Source: Membranipora membranacea (taxonomy: Eukaryota; Bryozoa; Gymnolaemata; Cheilostomatida; Membraniporidae). From it: a stretch of DNA of 64,000 nucleotides. Position numbers and translations under genes: made by a program. The notes beneath the pieces are model-generated. The model worked only from the letters and a program-made list of their open reading frames with translations, was not told the DNA's origin and ran no database searches. Shown piece after piece: positions 11,334-24,904 of the stretch (its first letter is position 1; the number at the start of each line of letters is the position of its first letter). Location: the NCBI GenBank assembly GCA_914767715.1, contig OU612069.1, positions 15,559,387-15,623,386 of the forward strand. The letters run 5' to 3'.

Positions 11334-12127
11334 ATATGAAATCGAACCGGACCTAAAAAAACATGAGCGTCCTCGCTCATCTTACTTTTAACTTACACAA
11401 TTATGAATCAAATAAATCAAATATAATTAAATCAAATAAAATCATTCATCAAACAAACATTTAATGTAACTTTAAACGATGAAGTTTGTTCCGCAGTCGA
11501 ATTCTGTAGTCGCTCACATCTTTGTTTATCTGTAATTGTAATCCTCTGAGTTCCGTTCCAGATTCTGTTTGTTCACTGGGAATGCTACCATATTAAACAC
11601 CCTGGTGCTTTGGGCAAACAGACCATCTGGATAGCTACCATATTCTCGCCCTGGTGCTTGGGAAGTTCAACAAAAGACACTGTATACGGACAGGCTTTTT
11701 GAATGGACATATCGGGTGCTTTTCCTAGCAATCCTGCGATAGTCATGGCGTGAATGGTTTCTTTAAGATGGCCCAGTCCATATACCATCCCTCAGGAATT
11801 TGAGCAGTGAGCGGTTGCTCTCGAATTGAGGATTCTGGAAACCCAGGATTAAAGTCACTTAGCAATATTTAGCGGTTTTAGCATTCTTCAGAGCTTGAAT
11901 ATAGCATGTGAATAGTGTTTGATGACGAGATATTTGAGTCTTGTATTTACTTAAATACATGATGTATTTCCATGTCGATTAGGGTGTTTTATTGTCATTT
12001 AATACGATTTTAAATAAGCGGATCCATCGTCTACTCCGTCATTTTCACCCAGAACTAGAGATGATCGTCCTCGATTATCCGCTCGGCTGTGAAGTAGCAG
12101 AGATCGTCGCAGTCCTCCACCATATGA
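11334..12127. other. Spacer between the 400-bp direct repeats
   Basis: About 0.8 kb between the two direct repeats. It begins with TGG next to the left repeat, where a primer-binding site would sit in an LTR element. It has an 18-nt palindromic stem-loop at about 11359 (ATGAGCG, 4-nt loop, CGCTCAT). No domain of a retrotransposon polyprotein is readable. The short minus-strand frame at 11585-11788 resembles nothing known to me. Confidence 0.45.
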
Positions 12128-12532
12128 TGTAACTGAAAAGATCTGTTTGGTTGAAGGTATAGCTACATCTTTGAGTCTGATAATGTCCTGTATTTATGCT
12201 GTGGGTATTGATTTTGTGTTGTGTCTCGATGGTGAGTTATATTGGGAGAACTCTTGTGAGTTGGATAGTGTGAGATGTTAATAGGGAAAAAGTGAGCTGA
12301 TAGAATTGCTACTTTTATTCTCGATCCCAATATCACAACTGACAATTAGTTGGGGAACATTACAATTTACAGGTTGCACATAAGCGATGTACCGCATAAA
12401 AAGGAAACATTATTAACATACCAGGGAAATTAATTCATCATTATTTTTAATTAACACAATCTACTAATAAATCAATCATAGGGTCATAAATTCCTCTGGT
12501 AATGAAACTTTACTTAAAATGTCAATTTCTGG
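12128..12532. repeat. ~400-bp direct repeat, right copy (LTR-like)
   Basis: Right member of the direct-repeat pair. It differs from the left copy by scattered substitutions and small indels, for example about 12 extra bases near 12386. Directly after it the host sequence resumes with TTTGATTCCTCAATGCATAAC and then matches the 19.86-kb paralogue, which marks the right edge of the insertion. Confidence 0.6.
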
Positions 12533-13995
12533 TTTGATTCCTCAATGCATAACAAATTTTCCTGCTTCTCTGGATGAACTGTACTTGAACTTTTAGTTGT
12601 TGCTGTAGCCAAACTGTCCTGGCAGTTCCAGATTGTACACATAATGTCTTTGTTTCTTTAAAATTTTAAATCACTTCAAAGGCTGCACACCTTTGTGGCG
12701 ATGATAAAATGTAAAATATTTCCTAAACATCTTTTGAGGGCGGTTGTGACTCAGAGGTCAATCTCTGTCCTGTTTCCACATAGTGCATTGTATTTTACTT
12801 TTTCTGCTCCCAGCTTATCAAATCAAAATCATTTATCTCTTTTGTTTTTATTCATCAGCTTGCCTATCATATGCCAGTTTGAGCGTGCCAGCGGTGACAT
12901 GAGAAAAAAAGATATATATATGTGTGCGTTTAACATGATGTGACAATCTGGGACCAAAACACATCTAGTAGTGATATGGTGGATTTTCAGGCTATAAATA
13001 CCTGGTCTTCTTTGCCTCTACTCCTTTGTTTCTCCTTTTCTCTGAGAGTCTGCGGATCAAGATTAACTAGCTACCCCTTGTATGACTCCTGCATAGATAA
13101 ATAATGTAATTTCCTAACATTATATTAACCTCCACAAAGAACTCAAAAACTTGTAATGATGATCATTTTTCCTACTCAGTAAATAACCTCTCAAATGAAC
13201 TCGTACTCCAGTAGTTTGGCATATTCCTAACAGGCCTCACTTCATTTATAGCTGGAAATACCATAATGATTTGTGACGTTTTCCAATGATTGTAAAAATC
13301 AAATTTTTTAGACTAGCGCAACTTTGATATGGACATCTAAAAGTACAACTGAAATCAATGTTAGGGGGGCTTCAGTTTAAAAAGCAATTGAATGGTTGAA
13401 CGACAATCTCTTCTCCTTTGATTCTCCCTTTCTCTGAGAGTCTGTGAATCAAGATTAACAAGCTGCTTGCGCATGTGACTCCTGGATAGATCAAAATTCA
13501 ATATCCTTACAAAGTATTAACTTCAACAAATAACTACAGCTGGCATATACAGTTCACTGAATAACTTATGATGGTGAAAATTTTTCTTAGTTCTTCTCAA
13601 ATGAACTTATCTCCAGAAGTTTGGCAAATTCCTAATAGGCCTCAATTCATTTATAAATGGAAATATCATTATTATAATTTATGACGCTTTTCCATTTGTT
13701 GTTCACCAGCTAGGCTAGCTTTTGGCAATTTGAGTGTTTTATCAGTGACGTGTTGAGCAATGTAAAGAGCTGGAATCCACATGCATACCAAGACAGCTTT
13801 CGTACATGGAATATCCAAACTGTTTGTTTAGAGATGCCCTCTTTGGCACCCCTCCAACTATTCTGTGCTGCTGTGTAGAGAGGATACAATTTCTTGTAGC
13901 TGACTCTGATTAGACATTGTAGCACATGTCTAATGCTCTATGCCCTTGTTGTAAGTCTTTCAAAGCCTGCTGCAGCATATCCATCGCATATCCAT

Positions 13996-14021
13996 ATATA
14001 TATACATATATATATATATAT
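13996..14021. repeat. TA-rich microsatellite
   Basis: A TATACATATATA tract between two words shared with block B, where the same place (28434-28460) is a purer and longer TA run. It shows length change between paralogues. Confidence 0.85.
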
Positions 14022-14142
14022 GTGTATGTGTGTATACTGTCTGCAATCTCTTGCTCTCCGAAAACAGCTTCTGACAGTTCAGTCGGTTCTATTGGTGCAA
14101 AATCTTCACAGATTCCTCATATATCACAGTACCTCCACTATT

Positions 14143-14600
14143 TCATTCGAATATAGATGATGTAGCTGAGGCTCCTCCAAATATAGATGAAGCTGCAAGA
14201 GTGGCTGTAGTACTAGGTTGCTGTCCAAAAGGCGCTGACATGTGTGCAGGTGGGTGTGCAGTGCTACCAAAGATGCAGCTCAGCGCAGGAGATACACTAC
14301 TGATATTGTTTGTAGCAAAGTCAGAGAATATACCGGCGCTGGCGGCTGCTGGAGGACCACTACCTATCATCACTGAGGAGGAGGATTTCGAGGCTGGATT
14401 TGAGCCACCAAAGTTAGCTACCATGTCACTTGATTGAGCATCAAAAGGTTATTGCTTTGAGCTTGATGGAGATGTTAGGAATGCACCTGTTAAAATATTT
14501 ATCCCGCTGCTTATAGCAGCTGAAGATGAAATTGTGTCATGGAACTGAAGAGCAGCCTGGTTATGAAAGAGTGTGAACATATAAACAAACTCATGCATTC
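14143..14600 (-). pseudogene. FG-nucleoporin-like fragment, copy in block A
   Basis: Minus-strand frame with phenylalanine-glycine repeats spaced by Ser/Thr/Ala/Pro: NFGGSNPAS, CIFGSTAH, APFGQQPSTT and SIFGGASATS. This composition is typical of the disordered FG domains of nuclear pore proteins. Upstream the same frame reads AALQFHDTISSSAA. A TAA stop (after SSSKQ) separates it from the FG part, so the copy is broken. Related copies are at about 22020-22400, 28690-28950 and 42390-42780. No ordered nucleoporin domain is visible, so the exact member cannot be named. I read this as a duplicated, decaying gene fragment. Confidence 0.5.
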
Positions 14601-17600
14601 AGCATACTATCAACATCCCTCCTAATAAACCTTTAGCAACACCATACAAATGATGATAAATATACACAAATACTAAACAAAACAGATAAAGAGAAAAGCA
14701 TGATGTGTTACCATGCTTGATGATAATAGTACACAAAAATAACAATACCAAACAAGTATAATACTATTCAAGTGATAATACTGATTGAGTAATAGATTGA
14801 ATATTAGAATTTCGGCTAGTAATATGATTACGGGTAGTGGAATCGATGCAAATATATCCATTATATAGGCCTTTGCATAAAGCAATCAATAAGAGGATTT
14901 TAATTTCAGTTTATGACTTTTATCTCAATACCATCAATGTACTTGTAGAGAAGACATCTATCGTCCATCTACAATGCATAAATTGCTCAAATGCTTTTCA
15001 TTCGGTATAGGCATTGTCACTTGATGAGTGAACGAAGCCACCTGTGAAAGATGTAGACGGTTGAAAGAATAAGGATTGAATATCAGAATGCAGGAGGTTT
15101 TCATGGAAAAATCAGGTCTTAATGATATACCCCTTTACCATGACCATTATAGGAAAGAGGTCACCTTTTCAGTATATGCCAGGTAGTTAGATTTGCAGTG
15201 CTAGGTAAACAAACTTGTATCTCTCAATATTTAGTCTGGCAAGGTTGAAGTTCAACTAGTTGGTACTATGCACCTAGGCTGTGGGATTTGAAGTGATAGA
15301 TAGCTAATGACTTTACACCAACCAGCAGTGTGGATAGCTCAATCGCACAGTGGACTGCAGCTTTGGAATTGGTTGTGGGGTGATTATTGTCCAACACTCA
15401 TTTCCCCAGCCTTCAAATAGACACTCTCGACATCCTGGATTTTAATTCTTAGTCCAGCTTGTTTGTGACTGGCTCTAGATATTTTAAGTGGATTCCTGGT
15501 TTGGTATCTTTGAAGTTGATCTAGAGTACAAACGCCTTTGCTGCATCTGAAAACCTTCCGACTTCTGTTTTGGGCATCCTCAAAAGATGTGAGCAATTAA
15601 AGCCCTGCGCGGGCATTGATTATCAAACCGATTTTAGTTGTTTTATGTTGAAGAGATCTGCATTTGAACAGCTCTGTACAGTAGAAAGATTTCGCACGTA
15701 CACAGATATAATATTGCAATATAATGTGGCCAGTAAGTAGCAATTGTCTTCTTATCAAAAGTGAGTGGACAATTCATATTTAGAATAACTTTGATCATGA
15801 CAGCATGCATTACAAGTTGCGCTGCGTATTACGCCATGCATGCCATGCCATGCTCGAATTAACCTTTACAATGGTTTGCTGAGTCACACTTTAGTTGAAG
15901 TTTAGTGACATGAACTAAATGTAACCAAAGGAGACAGTGTAACAAACTCACATGCTAGGCAGGAATGAGACAACCTCCATCAACGATGACAGCTACTGGG
16001 CCTTTGGAACACTTCTTTTGTGGTGAGGAACATTAACAAGTTACTTAGCCAGATATAATAACTAAATTCTGAAACCACTTTTCTATAACCTTAGGTTAGT
16101 TCTTAATCATTACTTAATGCCACTTCAATTAACAGGAATCTGGGATTCTACATATTTATCACCTCTGTCCATCTTATTAGTTCTCTTAGGAACAGACGTG
16201 TGTCTGAGGTGTAATACAGCATCACTTAGCACCACTTCCATGGCAACCCTCTCTGATCATTATCAATGTAGTGCACAGTTTTTTGCTGCTGCTGTGTGCT
16301 AATATGTCATTCCCTGGTTGGTTATATGCACCTTCATTTCTTCAAACATATTCAACTATTTCATATAAGTGTTGTACAGTTTTTTTGGGACTACCAAGCA
16401 TTTATAATTATTAGGTCAGCAGATGCCGAAAAGGATAGGTGCTCATATCAAGGTATTGACACAATGTTTTGCATATTGTACATCTTTTTTTTTGCCCATT
16501 GCGATACAGAATTCACAAAGATTTGAGTTCTAGATGTATCCACAGTGAAGACTGTACCGGAATGTTAACGTATCAGGAGAGTTTAAGCAACACAGACGTT
16601 TAATTGTGCAATATCCTGAGCTGGTACCCTGAATAATAAAATTCAAAGAAAATAATAAAACTGGAATAGTGTGGTGATGATACAAAGCGAAGGTGCTATA
16701 TGTAAGAAAAATCAGCCGAGAAAATTATAGCGGCAATTAATTTCATCTCAGCGATAAACAATACAATTCGAAATTATTAATTATTATGCTATCAATATTG
16801 TGTGTTGCTTGCTGTTCGATATGATTGACATTAAGATGCAAAGAATGATGTTACATGATAATTATTAATACACTTACAAAAATACTGCCCCTCCGTTAAC
16901 ATACAGTAGGTAGGATAAATAGTTACGATCTGGTCTAATGATTAACGTATACATGTAAATCTATCATCTGAAAGAAATAGTTATAGGTCCTAAATACATG
17001 CTTACACGGAAATAAAAAGTGAATCCTAGTGTTTTAAATGATTAATTCAAGAATCGTAATAGCAAACACATCGCGTTAATTGAAAAAAAAAAAAATCGTT
17101 GAAGGTGAATTTACTGCTGCCCTGCTGACATTCTGTCAATCTGTCCTTAAGTATTGCAGAGGACAAAAATTACTAGAGCAAAATAATCATTTCAGATAAA
17201 TATTTTAGCTGTAGTTACAACTATAGTAAATGTTATCCGTTTGGTAGAATAGAAAACAGTACAGTTAAATGGAATATTGAATATGATCTGCAGTCATAGT
17301 AACAAAGTCAGCGTCTGTTGTACTGAATGTAAGATATTGTTGTATATCATAAAATCAGTGGTGTGATGGTGACGTACACATTAGAGTGCCCACTTCGGTG
17401 GCTTAATTGACACTAGCACATAATTGCCTTACTGCATATGACTGGGTGTGTGACATTGTCATGATAAAAGAAAGCTAAGTAATTATAGTACAACAAAATG
17501 TAAAAATGTTAGAATCAGATATTCTGAATGTACTGATACAAAGACTTTCAGGGGTTTGTAACCTTCGGACTTGGCTAATTGTTTTGACTTGTTTCAAACA

Positions 17601-18783
17601 GTTTCGCTATCGCTTGAAGTGGTTATTAATTATTATTTATATGAATATTGCTGCTGAGATGTGTTAGTGTTGTATTCTATTGAACCTAGCATTGGGTATA
17701 GTTTGGATTCAGTGTCATTCTACGAGGCATCCACAATTACAGCCTCTAAACTCTTAAGGGATAAGATCGTTCTACTTTCTCGAATAGAATTATCATAATA
17801 TTTATGAATGGTAATAAATTACATGATGTAAACAAGAGAAAGGAAATGACAGTGCAACACTGATAAATAGATTTTTGTATCATAAAATACTTTAGAAAAG
17901 GGAATTTAGTATACAATACGTAACAATTTTTTTTTGCACTTGAGTCCTTCTTTCTGACATGCCGGCATGACCCCTGTTTGAACTCACATTGTCATGTTGC
18001 TTAAAATATGAGATACGTACAGTCACACAATAATTTGTGAGCCTTTAAGAGGTTTGCAAAGTCTCAGTCTGCTGATGATATGTATCACAGTACAGGTAAT
18101 AATAGCACCAGAAGTTGTGGAGAAGGGGGCATGCGGCTTGTTGATGTGATAGAAGCTACTCATATACAGTGAAGAGATTATGGTCTTAGATATTAGTTAA
18201 TTGTAATGACATTGTTAGACTCCGGTTCAATTTTTAAGATTGCTTATTCAACGAGTAATAGATATATTCATCTGTTTCATTTGGGTCTCTTAAGTTAGTA
18301 CATTGTCGTTGCATAGTGCATGTTTTAATTTGCCTTTGACTATGAAAGGAAAAAGGAGCAGATTCATTATTCACTCTTCAAGTTTTATTCTTATTGGCCT
18401 GCTTGTGCCATGCATGGAATTCATAGTGCTGGGCCTGTGGAGTGTTTAAATTGAATAGTTATGAAACAAATATTTTATAAATATGCATATGGATTATTTA
18501 ACTTATTTGAACTTTATTGATCGTTACAATTAGTCGTAAAGATGAATGACATAAATTGAAAAAGAATCGTCGATATTGAGCTTTTTTGAAAACAATAAAA
18601 CTAATGATTGTACAGAGCTCATATAGAGAAACCTTTCGGACTATTATCTGTGAATTATCGGTGACAAAATCCACATGCAGTACTGTGATGGTGACCGAGT
18701 TTCCTCTTGAGCTATTTTTTTACAGATTGAGGGGAGTGACTGAAATCTGCGATCCTGTCTCCCTCCCGGTTTCCAGATGGAAT

Positions 18784-19014
18784 TTATTTGTAAATTTTAC
18801 AAAAAAAATAAGAGGAAAAAGTGAATACCCAATACAATACATCATTTACAAATTTGTGTAAGATAGACAAAAGCTGTCCCCGCATGGATAAAACTAATAT
18901 ACCCATTCTCAGATAAATAGGAAAATAATTCGAATTAATTGACATATAATCAGATGGAGCCTCAAAGGATGGAAGGGAAAAGATTGGCATAGGATCTGCA
19001 ACAACACTGTACAA
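18784..19014 (-). pseudogene. Coding-like minus frame, frameshifted copy
   Basis: Minus-strand frame containing VADPMPIFSLPSFEAP and SDYMSINSNYFPIYL. The paralogue in block B (33654-33926) is open further upstream, including KKRRHSIVQSP. Here a 2-bp length difference near 18992 breaks that upstream part. I do not recognise the sequence. It may be a remnant exon or a chance open frame in a duplicated non-coding block. Confidence 0.25.
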
Positions 19015-19687
19015 TGCTATGTCTTCTTTTTTTCAAAGTTGTGAAACTCTTCAAAGTACCTTATTGCTTTTTTACGCGTTTTTTTTCTGTCATTTCCTAA
19101 GACCCAGTTCTAATTTAATAAATACAAGTGCAGAGCTGCTTGAAGACAAGAAGCACTGAACTTCAGAATTTTATGTGTTAAGAAGCATTAAGATTAGTCA
19201 TTTTCTTTTGTTCATGTAGTTTAATTATCATATAAAGAGTAGTCGGTAGAAAGTGCCGAACTCTGATATGTCGCGAGGATTTGTTGTAATGAAATGGATG
19301 TCTTCGACCTTCAATATTTCCTTCAATATTCAAGATATCACTGTGATGCATGCGATTAGCTTGTGACCCTTGAACTCTTTTCATTGTTGCAACATTTCTG
19401 CTTTGAAAAACTCGCTTGGTTGCTTATCTTAGTTTTTGCTCTTGCAGGCTACCTCAAATACCAGCATCGAATATAAACAGTTTAGCTTCTGTGTCGTTTC
19501 TATAGTTGACATGATGCCAATTTTCTTAAGAGTAAAGTCAGTGCGAAACCAGATCCTTCATCTTTCTAAAAACCACCAGCCTCACATTACAAATAAAAAC
19601 AAAATCGATCAGTGCGTAGCAATAATCTCATCCTTAATTAAATTATGGTCATATTGATCTGTGTGAATCATGCATCAGACTCCTCAG

Positions 19688-22600
19688 CATCAATAATCTC
19701 ATGTTGAGCTCGTTTACTAGTTTTTCTACCGAAGTTTTTTGATTAATTATTTGATGTTTACTGCAAGGATGATATAAAAAAACATATTAAGTTGAATATA
19801 ATAATCATTCACCGGGAAACAATCAGTCAAATGGAAGAAAATATTTGCTTCTGGTTTGATCCCTCAATTTAGCACAAGTCCCTTGCTGCTCTAGTTGGAA
19901 TATACTTGAACTTGTAGTTGTTTCTATAGTCGAACTGTCCTGGCATTCCAAGGTTGTACACATACTGTCTATGTTTCTTCAAACATCGACAATGCTTCAA
20001 CGGATGCACATAATATTTCCGGTAATAAATTAAAAATTCAACTACAGCTGCCAGTGGCTGTTGTGACAGTTTGCATGGCAATAAGGTCAATATCTGACCT
20101 GTTTCCATATAGTTCATTGTATTTTTGCCTTTTCTACCTCCAGCGTTTTCAAATCGAAATAGTTAATAGCTGTCATTTCTGTTTTCGAATCAGTGAGTGT
20201 ATAAAGCACAAGGTTAGATATTGTGCTTTGTTATGTATATGCATATATGTGTGTAACATGATGTTACAATCGGGACCAAAACACATCTAGTAGTGATTTG
20301 GTGGTTTTCAAAACTATTAATTTACCTGGTGATTTTTTTTCTCTCTCAGAGAACCTGTTGATCAAGAGTGGCTAGCTGACCCCTTTTATGACTCCTGGAT
20401 AGATAAGAAATTCCATATCCTAACATTATATTAACCTTAACAAAAAGCTACAGCTGACATCAACAGTTAACTGAATAACTTGTGATCGTGATAGTTTTTC
20501 CTTGTCACTAACTAACCACTCGAAAGTGCTTGTGCTCCAGTGGTTTGGGATATTCCTCATAGGCCTTACTTCATTTATTAATGGAAATAAGATAATCATT
20601 ATTGATGACTGTTGAAATCAGTTTTAAGGTGCTGAATTTTAAAACTTGATATGTATATTTGCATCCATTTAAGTCTTTTAATGTCTTTTGTTCATGGTAT
20701 CACAGTAGTACACGGATAAATATAATTATTATAAATTGTGATGATAAAAAACTGATCATTGAAAAAATGATTAAAAACATTGGGCATTCAGACAATGGTG
20801 AACACATAAACATATAAATACTTTAGACTGAAAACTATTGGGCCCTTTTTCTTCAGGCTTTAACTTGGGGTTTGTATAACTCACAATAATCACATAAGTC
20901 TCTGTGTGGTGGCTTGAGAGAGATGTTGTAATGCATTGTTGGTTTTGCATAACTCAAGGTATTTACATTCTTTCACAAGCCCATCCTATTGATTTTCAGA
21001 CATTAACTTTCTCTTGTACATTGATGAGATAATGTGACCCCATGAAAATTACAACAAAATGGTTGGGAGTATACTCTACCAGACAATGCAAAGATTTGTT
21101 TTATGAGCATTAGTGTATTATGCTATATATAATCTATGAGCAGCAAGATGTGTGAATACAAATGACATGGCCGAAGCTCAACAGGCAAAAAATAAAACTA
21201 GTGCGAGCTAAAATAGTTTTCAATAACTTGAAAAGATGCATAATTATGTGTACACATAGTGGGGTTCCAAATATAAGAAACTATCTATATGATTCCGAAC
21301 CAGCCACACTTTTTTCCCTGATAGCTTTTTGGCAGGTAATTGATGGTCTGTATGTACAGGATTTCCCACTTCATTAAGGTGCTTCAAGTGACCTTCAACC
21401 CTTGACTGGCTTATTCATGTAGGTTGAGTTATAATAGTTTACACACTGTTAGCAGTTCATCGTCACTACTTTGCATTGAATACTGAATTGGTTTTGAATA
21501 TCATGTTTGAATAATGTTTGTTCCTTATCCGTAGAAGTTGCCGATATTGTCTTTGAATAGTATTTGGATGGTTCTGCCACCCATTGTCATGCATTGGCTG
21601 CTAAATGTTTTGCGATACACCATTCATGAGTAGAATTTTTGATAAATGATAAAAAAATGAATAAAAAGTTTGGAATTACCAATTGAATTGGTATGAAATA
21701 ATTATGAAAAACATTTTGCTTATAATATGTATATTTGTATAAACTAAGAAAATGAAAGAAAAAAAAATTGTTTAGTGAGAGGAAACATTAGTTCTCTTTA
21801 ATTTGATTATTGATCTAAGATTACTGAAGAATTCGAAATTTAATTTATATAATTGATTATTATTTAGTGCATAGATGATAATTGACAAACATTAAAAATC
21901 ATACATCAGGGCAGAATTTGTCCGAGAAGTGTTAATTTCAACGAATTATGAATCAGTGATTGAAATTTGTTGCGCCTTGAGACATGCTTATGTCATGCCC
22001 TTATAACTGTGTATATACTGGGTTGCTGTCCGAAATGCGCTGACATGTGTGCAGGTGGTGGTGCAGTGCTACTGAAGATGCTGCTCATCGAAGGAGATAC
22101 ACTGCTGTGTTGTTTGTACTCAAGCCAAAGAATATACCGGCACTACCGGCTGCCGGAGTACCACTACTTGTCGACCACAAGGAGGAGGATGTCATGGCTG
22201 GATTTTAGCTACCAAAGATAGCTGCAATGCCACTTGATTTAGCACCATAAGGTAACTGCGTTGTGCTAGATGGAGATGTTTTGATGGGTGCACCTGTTAG
22301 GAAATTTATCCCTCGCTCATAGCAGCTGAAGATGAAATTGTGTCCGGGAACTGAAGAGCAGCCTTGTTACCAAACATGCTGGTCTGACTGTTACTGTTGC
22401 TTTTTATATTTAAGGTCCACTCAGGGCATCTAACAGCTACAAATACAGATTGATTACTATAACTGAACTGAATAAAAGAGTGACAAATTATATAAAAAAT
22501 CCTGCATTCAGCATACAATCAACAAAACACATTGAAAAGATATGAAGTATAAATAAAGGTAATGCACACAAAATCAGATGAAGCTGCAAGGGCGGAAGGT

Positions 22601-24904
22601 CAAGGATGAAAAAATTTGTAATTAAGGACTGCTTTAATCTATACAATGAGATTTTTATGATCCCAAATAGCATTTTCAGGTTGTGGTTGTTTGTTAGAGT
22701 CTGTTCAATGGACAGTGATTTTAGTTTTGAATTATTTTTTCGTTGGGCTATTCAGCCCTTCCATTCCACATTATTACTGGAGAATTTTGTAATGGTTATA
22801 AATTTCTATCATAATTGAGGGCATCAGACAACTTTTCAGTTAGGATAAAAAATGTAACTGTTAGCATGATGTTATATGACTAACACTCATTGCTGACTCG
22901 ATCAAGGTATAACTTCTAGACTGTGACTAAGTTTAAGGAGGAAAGTGATCATTTGTTCAACAACAAATTGTGAAATCTTTAGAGAAGCCAGGGACTGCTC
23001 TACCAGCTAATTTTGCTAAGTTGTCTCTCAGCATACTTGAAATTAACTGCAAGATAAGGGGAGGGGCAAGGGTAGTTTGAGGCTCTCAACATTGGCCTAT
23101 TTGATTATTGACCATTTACAAAATTATGATAATGAAATGATAATGAAAATAATCATAATGCGAGTTGGAGAAGGTTTAGGGATACAAAATGTCCACCCAA
23201 ATTTTAAAACAGTATCACTGAAACCGTCATATGTTCTGCATAAGTTACAATAGTTGTAAATTATGCAAGATAAAACATTGAAAGAGATATTTGCGACTAC
23301 GATCTTGTGTTACCTCGCTGATCATATTTTTTGTCAGCTGTAGGTCTGAAATGATGTCATGCTTCCATGTTTCATTCATTCATGTCTGCTATTATTCAAA
23401 CTTATGCTTGAAGCAGATTTTTTGGTTTTGTGAGATGGCATATTCATAGTCAGTACTGTTCATGTTTACCAGGTTCTAATAATGATAAGGTCAGCAAATG
23501 TCCAAAAGGCAACAATTTGGTTGCTGGTGTGATAGAGGCTTCTTATGTGTTTGAGTCTTGATACATTCCACAGTATCTAGGTGTATCTGTGTGTTAGTGG
23601 TATAATATTCATCTGCCTGAATCAGATTCTATCCAAATCCAGCATGGGATATAGTTGGTTTGGCTTCTGCCTTTCATTGAGGTATCCTTAATATGCCCTT
23701 ATGTGAATGTTGAATCTGTTAAACCCCGTGTGGCGGATGTTCTCTTATTTATTGATTAATATTCAAAGGTGATAATATCCCATGTATTGAGATAAAAATG
23801 ACGTGTATTGCAGTAGCAGAGACTAACTCTTTTCCTTTTTTCCGCATCATTCCTTTAAATAGTTCTCCTGCAAGCATGTTCCAATCATAGCATAACAAGG
23901 AACCTTTCCTGCCTATATATAGACACTCTCTTTGGGCCTCTTCTCCTCTCATGTGCCTCTGTGTTGAGTGGATGCAACATCTCATAACTGCAACATTTAG
24001 TTCTGCCTTATTTTAATGAAATTCTGCATGTCAGAATTTTCTTTAGCCCAAGATATGGAAACTTACTATTATAGATATGAACAAATTGACTAGTTTAAAT
24101 TTGCAAGAATAAATGACATTACTGGAAAAAAAAAGATAATTATCATTGAAATTTTGAGACAGTAATAAAATGATGATTGTAAAGAGTTTTCCGTCTCCTT
24201 TATCATTTGAGTTCTGTGTGGTCCTCTTATAGATTCTTTAGGCATGTATCAAGCAATCTTTAAAAGCCCTACCTTTGATGATGACTCTTGGCATTACAAT
24301 GTGAACATAAAGAAACTGTTCTATCCATTGTAACACGTTTTATTACTAGATTATTGGCTTTATTGGGTAAATTTTTATGCCTATGCCTATATTTGTCTAT
24401 TTTTATTCTGGAGTAATTGCTGCAAATAACTTGATTATTTGATTTCAAGTAATGGCAATTCAATTGAAGAAACAGCTCCTTCTTATTCCGCCCCGACTAC
24501 AGTAGCGTCGAAATAAGATTGAGCTGCTTCTTTACCTCTCTGAAAAAGAACCAGGCTTGCGCTCATTTGCATGAACACAATTAAAGATAGAATAACAAAA
24601 AGTATTTAACATTTGAGGTCAAAAAGGCAGGGAGAGTAGTATTGTGCATGGTAACTGTAACTGCGTGTTGAAAATTATTTTATCATGGCACAGCGCATTT
24701 TCATCCACCTTTGCTTCCCTGCATTGAAAGATCGCTGATGTGATAGGTTGGTGGTATATACTTTTTTTGTTAAAAAAAAATAAATTGAAAATAGATGTAT
24801 CATTATTATTTTGTACATAAACACACAGAATATTCGATGTTATTATATGAAGCTCCATGTAGATTTAAGTTCCATTGTGATACTGTGACTGTTAATCCTT
24901 TTGC
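19688..24904. repeat. Duplication block C (~5.2 kb)
   Basis: Follows block A directly and is collinear with block D (40395-45274). Both start with AATAATCTCATGTTGAGC and end at TGTTAATCCTTTTGC. Shared contents are one ~300-bp repeat member, the FG-like fragment, a poly(A)-flanked stretch near 24770/45140, and the segment with GCAACAATTTGGTTGCTGG. Short open frames such as those at 20054-20290 and 22606-22818 are only partly conserved in D and look non-coding. Confidence 0.85.
22020..22400 (-). pseudogene. FG-nucleoporin-like fragment, copy in block C
   Basis: Minus-strand remnant parallel to 42390-42780. It includes MFGNKAALQFPDTISSSAA (22325-22380) and a degraded region corresponding to APPPAH and FGQQPS. 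Stops interrupt the frame between the parts. Judged to be a pseudogene fragment duplicated with block C. Confidence 0.45.

Larger units (their letters stand above)
12767..19687. repeat. Duplication block A (~6.9 kb)
   Basis: Collinear with block B (27240-34566) over its whole length, with long runs of near identity, especially 16700-17800 against 31370-32500 and 18480-19660 against 33330-34540. It contains two members of the ~300-bp repeat, a TA microsatellite, an FG-nucleoporin-like broken frame and the 1.2-kb block also seen at 6.2 kb. Relative to B it lacks the SINE of 30659-30927 and about 195 bp present at ~32540-32735. It has extra FG-like sequence at 14160-14340. No intact gene was found in it. 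Confidence 0.85.

Noticed and set aside
13926-14160. Plus-strand 75-76-codon frames
   Set aside because: They run through the TA microsatellite and over the antisense of the FG-like fragment; not conserved in block B.
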